The translations under genes were made by a program, and so were the position numbers. Shown one piece after another: positions 6,934 to 14,067 of a stretch of DNA of 64,000 bases. Below the pieces are notes generated by a model. That model did no database searches and was not told where the DNA came from. It saw only the letters and a program-made list of their open reading frames with translations. Position 1 is the first letter of the stretch; every line of letters starts with the position of its first letter. Source of the DNA: Gammaproteobacteria bacterium UBA2965 (lineage in GTDB: Bacteria > Pseudomonadota > Gammaproteobacteria > Pseudomonadales > Azotimanducaceae); NCBI GenBank assembly GCA_002348385.1, contig DEBD01000005.1, forward strand, positions 9,743-73,742, read 5' to 3'.

Positions 6934-8218
6934 CCGGCGCACGGTAGGCTGGCGGCAGCGCGCTGTCTATTTGCAGGTAGCGGTCTCTGAGCAGAGTTTG
7001 ACGACTATGCATGGGAACGGGCACACCCCGGATATAGGTCTGCTCGGGGTAGCTGGTGATCTCCAGAGGGTCGTCGTCCCAGATCACCAGGTTGGCCATT
7101 TTGCCCGCTTCGATGCTGCCGACCTGGTCGTCTATCCCCCACACCGCTGCCGGGGCCAGGGTAATCGCTTGCAGCGCTTGGTGCCACGACAGTCCATTGG
7201 CTACGGCATTGCCAGCGGATTGCGTAATCAGTCGCGCATCATGCGTCTGTGCCGCGGCGCCAAACGCGACACGAACACCAGCGGCCACGAGGAGGCTGGC
7301 AGAATCCAACCTGGCATTGAGGCGATCGAAGTTCGTCGGCAGATTGTTGATACCGTCCACGATGACGGGCACCTGAGCTGCCGCCAGCCGATCCGCCACC
7401 ATCCAGGCTTCCGCGCCACCCAGCACGATGGCCCGAATGGAAAAGTCCCCGGCCAACTCGAGCACGCCTTCGATATCGCTGGCCCGATTGACGTTAAACA
7501 TCAGGGCAACGCTCCCGTCCAACACACGAAGCAGCGTATCCAGATCAGTTTGGCTCACGGAATAGGCTCTACGTTCACCACGCTCGTGGGCTGTCTTGTT
7601 GTCGCGGTAGTCCAAAGCGTCGCGCAGCGCAGCGCGCAGCACCTGTACGGCCGCAGCGCGCGAATCGCCGGCAAGCGCACTGCCCCGCACACCCAGATTG
7701 GCAACCACCACGGCGCCCCGGGTAAGAAAAGCATCCGCCGCACCGCCAAGATCCACCACAGACCCCAGTCCCGAGAAGACCTGGCTCGACGCCCCTCCGC
7801 TTTGCGGCGTGATGCCCGCATGGGTCACACCGTCCATGCGGCTGATGGCCACTACCAGAGAGCGGGGGTTGAACCCGTGAGCGACGTCGAATCCGGCAGC
7901 AAACTGCACGCCCTGCTGGATGGCATCGTTGGTGCCGGTGACGGCGCCCACCTCGCTCAGGCCCAGCGCGCCCACCGGCGAGAACAGCCCCGGCGTGACG
8001 ATTTTTCCACTGCCATCCACCACCTGCGCGCCCGCCGGGACCGCAACGTCTGCGCCCACCGCAACAATGCGATCACCCTCCACCAGGACAGTTGCACCTT
8101 CGATGGTGCCCGCTGGCCCCACGGTATGCACCGTGGCGTCGGTAATGGCGATGGTCTGGGCATGTGCCGCGCAAACCGCGAGCAACCAGATCCCCAAGGC
8201 CCACCTCAAGGCACTCAC
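6902..8218 (-). CDS. Exported amidohydrolase-family protein lacking metal ligands (pseudoenzyme)
   Basis: 438 residues from a GTG start that overlaps the upstream stop as GTGA. A signal peptide is clear: ALRWALGIWLLAVCAAHA before QTIAITDATVHTVGPAG. The composite fold is amidohydrolase-like, with the N-terminal urease-like strands (VLVEGDRIVAVGADVAV) and a C-terminal EAGKMANLVIWDDDP. Yet the metal HxH after VTPGL is replaced by FSPVGAL, the later HNH by FNVNRA, the third-strand histidine by LGGAEAW, and the final Asp region by GAAAQTHD. It therefore should not bind a dinuclear metal centre. It probably pairs with the intact protein encoded just upstream (8215-9582). Confidence 0.85.
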   Translation of the reverse strand: MSALRWALGIWLLAVCAAHAQTIAITDATVHTVGPAGTIEGATVLVEGDRIVAVGADVAVPAGAQVVDGSGKIVTPGLFSPVGALGLSEVGAVTGTNDAIQQGVQFAAGFDVAHGFNPRSLVVAISRMDGVTHAGITPQSGGASSQVFSGLGSVVDLGGAADAFLTRGAVVVANLGVRGSALAGDSRAAAVQVLRAALRDALDYRDNKTAHERGERRAYSVSQTDLDTLLRVLDGSVALMFNVNRASDIEGVLELAGDFSIRAIVLGGAEAWMVADRLAAAQVPVIVDGINNLPTNFDRLNARLDSASLLVAAGVRVAFGAAAQTHDARLITQSAGNAVANGLSWHQALQAITLAPAAVWGIDDQVGSIEAGKMANLVIWDDDPLEITSYPEQTYIRGVPVPMHSRQTLLRDRYLQIDSALPPAYRAPANPDPVPRFR

Positions 8219-9582
8219 AGCGCACCCCCATGTCGTGCGGCGGTACCCAGGCTGAAATCCGTCACCGGATTGCCGCCCGGATCGTCCCGGTCGTAAGCCA
8301 GCGCCCCGTCGATGTACACCTTCACCACCTTCGTGTAGACGCTGAAGGGATTGCCGTCCCAAACGGTGACGTCCCCCATCTTGCCCACTTCCAGGGTTCC
8401 CGTTTGGGCCTCTATGCCCAGCGCCTTGGCGGCATTCGCCGTGATCCAGGTAATGGCCCGCTCAGGCGGAATCTCAATACCGACCCGTGCGGCCGCGCCC
8501 ATGACCTTGGCGGACTCCTGGTTCAAGCGCTGAATACCGGTGGCGCTGTCCGAGTGGATGACCGTGCAGGCGCCTGCGCGGTCCAGTATGGCAGCGTTTT
8601 CTCGAATGCCGTCGAAGGCTTCCATCTTGAAGCCATACCAGTCCGCCCAGATGGCCGCACACGTGCCGTGCTCACGCAATTGGTCGGCAATCTTGTAGGC
8701 CTCCACAGCATGGTGAAACGCAGTGATCCGGTAGCCGAACTCCTTAGCGATCTCGAGCATCACCAGCATCTCGTCGGCGCGATAACAGTGGTTGTGAACC
8801 AAAATTTCTCCATCAAGCGCACCAGCGAGGGTTTCCAGCTGGAGATTGCGTTTCGGCGGCTTACCCTGCCCAGGCTTGGCACCCGTGGCCTTGCGGCGGT
8901 ACTCGTCGGCTTCGATCCAGGCCGCGCGATAGGCGGCCACGTTACCCATTCGCGTAGACGGCGCTCGGGAACGCCGACCGTAAACCCGCTTGGGATTTTC
9001 GCCGCAGGCCATCTTCAGCCCGTAGGGGGCGCCGGGGAACTTCATGTCCATGACGGAACGGCCAGGCACGTTCTTGAGCGTCACGCTCCGGCCTCCGAAG
9101 AGATTCGCGGAGCCTGGTAACACCTGAAGCGAAGTAACGCCCCCAGCCAGCGCGGTGGCGAAGCCGGGATCCTGAGTCCAAACGCTGTGTTCCGCCCAGA
9201 CCTCGGCGGTGTTCGGATCGGTGGCTTCGTTGCCATCCGAATGAGCGGCCACGCTGGGAGCGGGGTACACGCCCAGATGGGAGTGCACATCGATCACCCC
9301 AGGGGTTATCCAAAGTCCCTGCGCATCGACCACGTCGGCGGTTCGGGTGTCCAATTCCATCCCGACCGCTGAGATTCGACCGTCGGAGAGAGCTACGTCG
9401 GCACCCTCCAGCCGCTCGCCGGAGCCGGTGAGCACCGTCGCGCCCTGCAGCAGAACAGACTGTGAGGGCAGGGGCGCATAGGTGCTCGAATACGGCGCGG
9501 GGCCATCGCCCTTGCCCTGCTCGCAGGCTCCGAGCCCCAGCAACGCGGCCACACCAACTACCACCACCGCGCGTATTCTCAT
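8215..9582 (-). CDS. Lipoprotein amidohydrolase (metal-dependent)
   Basis: 455 residues from the ATG at 9582. The N-terminus MRIRAVVVVGVAALLGLGAC is a lipoprotein signal peptide with lipobox LGAC, so the protein is anchored outside the cytoplasmic membrane. It has the amidohydrolase ligands: VIDVHSHLG (HxH), VHNHCYRADE, AFHHAVEAYKIAD and VIHSDSATGIQR (final Asp), and ends with the usual LEVGKMGDVTVWDGNPF. The family includes imidazolonepropionase-like enzymes and prolidase-type peptidases; the substrate is unknown. The downstream gene starts inside its stop codon and encodes a related protein without metal ligands, so a heteromeric complex is likely. Confidence 0.88.
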   Translation of the reverse strand: MRIRAVVVVGVAALLGLGACEQGKGDGPAPYSSTYAPLPSQSVLLQGATVLTGSGERLEGADVALSDGRISAVGMELDTRTADVVDAQGLWITPGVIDVHSHLGVYPAPSVAAHSDGNEATDPNTAEVWAEHSVWTQDPGFATALAGGVTSLQVLPGSANLFGGRSVTLKNVPGRSVMDMKFPGAPYGLKMACGENPKRVYGRRSRAPSTRMGNVAAYRAAWIEADEYRRKATGAKPGQGKPPKRNLQLETLAGALDGEILVHNHCYRADEMLVMLEIAKEFGYRITAFHHAVEAYKIADQLREHGTCAAIWADWYGFKMEAFDGIRENAAILDRAGACTVIHSDSATGIQRLNQESAKVMGAAARVGIEIPPERAITWITANAAKALGIEAQTGTLEVGKMGDVTVWDGNPFSVYTKVVKVYIDGALAYDRDDPGGNPVTDFSLGTAARHGGAL

Positions 9583-9674
9583 CGTTCGCACAACCTGCCC
9601 CACCCCAAACATCGCTACCACATCATACCGTGGAGCGAGCCATTGCCCGAATGCCGGCGCGCAGCTAGGATCAC

Positions 9675-9684
9675 GTAGCGCTAC
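9675..9684. promoter_or_regulatory. 10-bp palindrome in divergent intergenic region
   Basis: GTAGCGCTAC, a perfect inverted repeat, lies between the minus-strand lipoprotein gene (start 9582) and the plus-strand FAD subunit gene (start 9719). It is followed by a short ACCCG/CGGGT hairpin at 9683-9698. It may be an operator for either gene. Ten-base palindromes occur by chance, so support is weak. Confidence 0.25.
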
Positions 9685-9718
9685 CCGGTGTCTCGGGTGC
9701 TATTACAGGATAATAACA

Positions 9719-10579
9719 ATGAGATACGAGTCCCCAGCGACGACCAAAGAAGCGGTCGCGCTCCTGAGCAAGGAAAAAGGCCCGGCTTTCGTTATAGCCG
9801 GCGGCACCGACCTGCTGGTGCGTATGAAATCCGGCCTGGTGGAACCCGCACTGCTGGTTGACGTCAAGCGCATCCCCGCCATGACCACCATCAAGGTCAT
9901 GCAGACCGGCTTTCGCGTCGGGGCTGCGGTCTCCGGCGCCGAGTTGGGCGCACACAAAGCCCTGGGAAAAGCCTGGCCCGGCGTGGTGGAAGCAACCAAC
10001 CTCATCGGTTCCGATCAGATTCAGGGACGCTGCACCATGGTGGGCAACCTGTGTAACGCCTCCCCGGCCGCAGACAGCGTCCCGGCCCTTATCGCCGCGG
10101 GCGCCAAAGCCGCCATCGTCGGCAAGCAGGGGCGCCGCACCGCGGCGGTAGAAAAGATCATCACGGGTCCCGGCAGCACGAGCCTGGCCAAGGGCGAGGT
10201 CATCGAAGCGCTGACTCTGCCAAAGTCCTCCAGGCGCACGGGCGATGCCTACCTGCGTTTCACGCCGCGCACCGAGATGGATATTGCCGTGGTCGGCGTG
10301 GGCATCAGCATGACGCTGGAACGAGGCATCATCAAAAAAGCCCGCGTGTGCCTGGGCGCCGTGGCCCCTACGCCTATCCTAGTCCCCGCGGCAGCCGATA
10401 CCATCATCGGCACCAAACTCGACGACGCAGCCCTGGCGGCGCTGGCTGCTGCATGCTCGGACGCGTGCGACCCCATTGACGACAAGCGCGGTACCGCCGC
10501 CTACCGCATCCGGGTGGCCGGCGTGCTGGCGCGGCGCGTTGCAACCATTGCCTTTCAGCGTGCAGGAGGTGCGGCATGA
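9719..10579 (+). CDS. Molybdenum hydroxylase, FAD-binding medium subunit (CoxM/XdhB type)
   Basis: 286 residues from MRYESPATTKEAVALLSKEK. The FAD-binding FAD_binding_5 features are FVIAGGTDLLVRMKSG (consensus AGGTDL), the second loop TMVGNLCNASPAADSVPALIA (G-N-x-x-x-A-S-P-A-x-D) and a C-terminal CO_deh_flav_C domain ending with RGTAAYRIRVAGVLARR. It passes electrons from the 2Fe-2S subunit to its acceptor. The next gene begins at ATGA overlap, so the order is medium, small, large, as in cox-type operons. The start has CAGGA upstream; longer in-frame extensions lack support. Confidence 0.93.
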   Translation: MRYESPATTKEAVALLSKEKGPAFVIAGGTDLLVRMKSGLVEPALLVDVKRIPAMTTIKVMQTGFRVGAAVSGAELGAHKALGKAWPGVVEATNLIGSDQIQGRCTMVGNLCNASPAADSVPALIAAGAKAAIVGKQGRRTAAVEKIITGPGSTSLAKGEVIEALTLPKSSRRTGDAYLRFTPRTEMDIAVVGVGISMTLERGIIKKARVCLGAVAPTPILVPAAADTIIGTKLDDAALAALAAACSDACDPIDDKRGTAAYRIRVAGVLARRVATIAFQRAGGAA

Positions 10580-11061
10580 GCGAAGCAGTATTGGTATCCA
10601 CCACGGTGAACGGTGACGTTGTGGAATTTGCCTGTCCCACCGACGAAGTGTTGCTGGACTCGCTACGCGATCGCGTGGGTCTCACCGGCGTGAAAGAAGG
10701 CTGCGGCACCGGCGATTGCGGCGCGTGCAGCATCACGTTAGACGGCCAGTTGGTGTGCTCCTGCCTGGTTCTGGGCGTCGAAGCCGACGGGCGTGACATT
10801 ACCACCGTGGAAGGATTGACCGAAGACGGTGAACTGCACCCCCTGCAGCAGAAGTTCATCGACCACGCAGCGCTGCAGTGCGGTGTTTGCACACCCGGTT
10901 TCCTGGTGGCAGCGAAAGCGCTGCTCGATCGCAATCCGAATCCCACCGAAACGGAAATTCGTTACGCGTTAGCAGGCAACCTGTGCCGCTGCACCGGTTA
11001 CGACAAAATCGTACGCGCGGTGCAAGCCAGCGCGAAAGAACTCAACAAAGCTCGACGATAG
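10576..11061 (+). CDS. Molybdenum hydroxylase, 2Fe-2S small subunit (CoxS/XdhC type)
   Basis: 161 residues with the two iron-sulphur binding domains of the family: plant-ferredoxin type cysteines in GCGTGDCGACSITLDG plus VCSCL at about 38-60, and the four-helix domain with CGVCTPGFLVAAKALL and GNLCRCTGYDKIV at about 100-145. Length and order are usual. It transfers electrons from the molybdenum centre in the large subunit to FAD in the medium subunit. The ATGA overlap with the preceding gene points to translational coupling; the large-subunit gene follows ten bases later. No signal sequence, so the enzyme acts in the cytoplasm. Confidence 0.94.
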   Translation: MSEAVLVSTTVNGDVVEFACPTDEVLLDSLRDRVGLTGVKEGCGTGDCGACSITLDGQLVCSCLVLGVEADGRDITTVEGLTEDGELHPLQQKFIDHAALQCGVCTPGFLVAAKALLDRNPNPTETEIRYALAGNLCRCTGYDKIVRAVQASAKELNKARR

Positions 11062-11070
11062 GAATTCGAT

Positions 11071-13356
11071 ATGCCTCACGACAACAGCTATACGGGACAG
11101 GAATTCAAGGTCGTCGGCAACCGCTTTGCACGACCCGACGGTGTCGACAAGGTAACCGGCAGAGCGCGCTACGGCGCGGATGCCAGCGCGCCAGGGCAAC
11201 TGGTGGCGCGAGTGCTGCGCTCGCCACACGCGCACGCGAAGATCACCAAGATCGACACCGCGAAAGCCGAGCGGCTCTCCGGCGTAAAGGCCGTCATCAC
11301 CAGCGACGATTTGCCGGATCTCACCGGCGGCGACCGGGGGATGGCGGACATTCTGGAAAACTGCATGGCGCGTGGACGCGCCCTGTACGACGGTCATGCG
11401 GTTGCCGCGGTGGCCGCCGTGGACGAGCAGACTGCCCGCAAGGCGCTCAAACTCATCAAGGTAACCTATGAAGTGCTACCTCACGTCACCGACGTGGATG
11501 AGGCCATGAAGCCGGAAGCGCCCGTGATACACGATTGGGTGTTCACCGGCGGCGTCAACCCGCAGCCTACCAAGCCATGCAACGTGGCCAACCGCACAGA
11601 AATGGGTCACGGTGATGTGGACGCCGGGTTCGCACAGGCCGACGTGGTCATCGAACGCTCCTACAAGACGGAGCAGACCCATCAGGGCTATATCGAGCCT
11701 CACGCCTGCCTGGCATCCGTGAATTCGGACGGCAGCGCCGAAATGTGGGTAACCACCCAGGGCCCCTTCTCCTACCGCACCGTGTGTGCCAGCCTGTTAG
11801 GTATGGACCTGGCTAAATTGAAGGTGACCTCTTCGGAAATCGGCGGCGGGTTCGGCGGCAAGACCCACGTATGGGCCGAACCGCTGGCACTGGCCCTGTC
11901 GCGCAAGGCCAACCGCCCCGTCAAGCTCGTGATGACCCGCGACGAGGTGTTTCGCGCCACGGGTCCCACAGCATCCACCTCCATCGACGTCAAGGTGGGC
12001 GCGAAGAAAAATGGCGAGATTACTGCCGCGGAACTGGAACTGCGTTACCAGGGGGGCGCCTTCCCGGGCATCTGGGGCATGCTGGGATGCATGACCGGGT
12101 TTGCCTGCTACGACATCGCCAATCAGCGTTCCGTGGGTTGGGACGTTATCGTGAATCGGCCCAAGGTAGCCGCCTACCGGGCGCCATCCGCACCCATGGC
12201 CGCGTACGCGGTGGAGAGCATCATGGACGTGGTGGCCGAGGAGATCGGCATGGATCCCGTGGATTTCCGGTTGAAGAACGTGGCCAAGGAAGGTGCGCAG
12301 GCGCCTTACGGACCTATTTACGGCCCCATCGGCATCGAGTCAGCGCTCAATGCGGTGAAGGAAAATCCGCACATGAAGGTGAAGCTCAAGAAAAATCAGG
12401 GGCGCGGCGTAGCCTGCGGGTTCTGGTTCAACATCGGCGGGCAAACGTGCGTGGACCTCAACATCGGCACGGACGGATCGGTAAATCTGGCGGTGGGAAC
12501 GGTGGACGTGGGCGGAGCGCGATCCTCCATGGGGATGATCGCGGCCGAGGAACTGGGTATCGATTACGAGGACGTGAAGGTCCACGTAGCCGACACCGCC
12601 TCGCTGGGTCACAACGACACCACGGAAGGCAGTCGAGGCACCTTTTCATCCGGCATGGCGACCATTTTCGCTGCGCGGGATGCCATCGAGGTGCTGAAAG
12701 AACGTGCCGCGCAGATGCTCGACGTGCCAAAGGAATCCATCCAATGGGAGAACGGCACAGCCAGCGCCACCGGGGCCGAAAATAGCAATCTGCCCACCCT
12801 GACCTTGAAGGAAATCGCCGCCAAGTCCCACAACACCGGCGGCCCCATTGCCGGCCACAACGAAGTGACCGCCGATGGCGCGGGCATGGGCTTTGCCGCC
12901 CACATCTGCGACGTGGAGGTGGATCCGGAAACCGGCCTGACCAAGATACTGAAGTACACGGTGGTTCAGGACGCCGGCAAAGCCATCCACCCGGACTACG
13001 TGGAGGGTCAATTCCAGGGAGCGGCCGCCCAGGGCATCGGTTGGGCCCTGAATGAAGAATATGTGTACGGCGAAGATGGCCGGCTGCAGAACCCCGGATT
13101 CCTGGACTACCGCATACCGGTGTGTTCCGACCTGCCCTTCATCGACACGATGATTCTGGAGATCCCCAACCCCAATCACCCGTACGGGATTCGCGGGGTG
13201 GGTGAAACCTCCATCGTGCCGCCATTAGGAGCGGTGGGGAACGCCATCGCGAACGCCACGGGCGTGCGCATGAACCACGCACCCATGTCGCCCATCCGGG
13301 TGCTCGAGGCGTTGGATCGGGCTGGCGTGTCCGGCGACCAGGTTAGTGCAGGTTAG
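11071..13356 (+). CDS. Molybdenum hydroxylase, molybdopterin large subunit (CoxL/XdhA type)
   Basis: 761 residues with the aldehyde oxidase/xanthine dehydrogenase a/b hammerhead domain (RFARPDGVDKVTGRARYGAD at about 14) and the molybdopterin-binding domains, including SSEIGGGFGGKTHVWAEPLA, RPKVAAYRAPSAPMAAYAVE and the C-terminal catalytic Glu in RGVGETSIVPPLGAVGNAI. The loop has AAYRAPSAP, not the AYxCSFR sequence of true form I CO dehydrogenase, so the substrate is probably an N-heterocycle, aldehyde or CoA ester rather than CO. The end overlaps the MoaD-like gene by 11 bases. Confidence 0.93.
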   Translation: MPHDNSYTGQEFKVVGNRFARPDGVDKVTGRARYGADASAPGQLVARVLRSPHAHAKITKIDTAKAERLSGVKAVITSDDLPDLTGGDRGMADILENCMARGRALYDGHAVAAVAAVDEQTARKALKLIKVTYEVLPHVTDVDEAMKPEAPVIHDWVFTGGVNPQPTKPCNVANRTEMGHGDVDAGFAQADVVIERSYKTEQTHQGYIEPHACLASVNSDGSAEMWVTTQGPFSYRTVCASLLGMDLAKLKVTSSEIGGGFGGKTHVWAEPLALALSRKANRPVKLVMTRDEVFRATGPTASTSIDVKVGAKKNGEITAAELELRYQGGAFPGIWGMLGCMTGFACYDIANQRSVGWDVIVNRPKVAAYRAPSAPMAAYAVESIMDVVAEEIGMDPVDFRLKNVAKEGAQAPYGPIYGPIGIESALNAVKENPHMKVKLKKNQGRGVACGFWFNIGGQTCVDLNIGTDGSVNLAVGTVDVGGARSSMGMIAAEELGIDYEDVKVHVADTASLGHNDTTEGSRGTFSSGMATIFAARDAIEVLKERAAQMLDVPKESIQWENGTASATGAENSNLPTLTLKEIAAKSHNTGGPIAGHNEVTADGAGMGFAAHICDVEVDPETGLTKILKYTVVQDAGKAIHPDYVEGQFQGAAAQGIGWALNEEYVYGEDGRLQNPGFLDYRIPVCSDLPFIDTMILEIPNPNHPYGIRGVGETSIVPPLGAVGNAIANATGVRMNHAPMSPIRVLEALDRAGVSGDQVSAG

Positions 13357-13588
13357 CCTCAACGGTGCGTTGCGCTCGGCCGCCGACGGCAATGGGTCAG
13401 TGGATGTGGATGCGGCCACCATTCGAGAGCTGATCACCAAGCTGGTGGACCGCTTCCCCAAGCTGTCCGCGGAGGTGGACAAGGGCGTTGCGGTGGCAAT
13501 CGACGGCGTCGTGTACCGCGACGACTGGACTGTGCGCATACCCGATGACGCCGAAGTCTTTCTGATGCCACGCATAGCGGGAGGATGA
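13346..13588 (+). CDS. MoaD/ThiS-like sulphur carrier protein
   Basis: 80 residues from a GTG start lying inside the end of the large-subunit gene. The sequence MQVSLNGALRSAADGNGSVD, then ATIRELITKLVDRFPKL, VAVAIDGVVYRDDW and the terminal PDDAEVFLMPRIAGG form the beta-grasp fold of MoaD/ThiS, ending in the Gly-Gly needed for adenylation and thiocarboxylation. It presumably supplies sulphur for the molybdopterin dithiolene or for the sulphido ligand of this hydroxylase; that is inference from position. MoaE or other cofactor genes are not in the window. Confidence 0.8.
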   Translation: MQVSLNGALRSAADGNGSVDVDAATIRELITKLVDRFPKLSAEVDKGVAVAIDGVVYRDDWTVRIPDDAEVFLMPRIAGG

Positions 13589-13592
13589 CGGG

Positions 13593-14060
13593 ATGAAGCT
13601 GCTCAAGATTGCGGCCGTGATCGGCGTGGGCGTGGGCCTCATTGTCGCGCTCGTCGCACCCATCGGACCGCTGCCCGGATTCTTCATCGGCGGCACCCTC
13701 ACCGAACCGCCCGCTGAGTGGGGCAAGATTGCGGAGGCTCACGAGATTGAGCTCAAGGCGCCTGGCAGCCTGCCCCGCGTAGTGCTGATCTGGATGGCTG
13801 AGCACGGTGGCGACCTGCATGTGCTAGGCGCAAAAAACAGCGGCTGGGTGACTCGCATCGGGGACAGCGCACCCGTGGAGGTGAGAATCGGCGCCAACAC
13901 CTATGCTCTACAGGCTTCCAGAACCACCCAGGGATGGCAGCCTGTGCTCGACGCCTACATCGCCAAATACACAACCGATTATCCGGAAATCGTTGCCAGC
14001 ATGGCCTCCTCCGCAGAGGCAGCCGACACCTACGCCGTCTTCAGGCTACATCGGCGCTAG
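13593..14060 (+). CDS. Membrane-anchored protein with possible split beta-barrel (deazaflavin reductase-like) domain
   Basis: 155 residues, four bases after the MoaD-like gene. Residues 1-32 (MKLLKIAAVIGVGVGLIVAL onward) form one transmembrane helix. The rest holds RVVLIWMAEHGGDLHVLGAK, GWVTRIGDSAPVEVRIG and DAYIAKYTTDYP, an arrangement resembling the FDOR/Ddn-type split barrel that binds F420 or flavin, although the family's Arg-Thr-x-Pro loop is not obvious. It could be an electron acceptor or anchor for the molybdenum hydroxylase, but no homologue is known to me with that role. Confidence 0.7.
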   Translation: MKLLKIAAVIGVGVGLIVALVAPIGPLPGFFIGGTLTEPPAEWGKIAEAHEIELKAPGSLPRVVLIWMAEHGGDLHVLGAKNSGWVTRIGDSAPVEVRIGANTYALQASRTTQGWQPVLDAYIAKYTTDYPEIVASMASSAEAADTYAVFRLHRR

Positions 14061-14067
14061 CTCACGC

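Noticed and set aside
11071..13356. Carbon monoxide dehydrogenase from cox-like gene order
   Set aside because: The large subunit lacks the AYxCSFR active-site sequence of form I CO dehydrogenase, and no coxDEFG genes are present.
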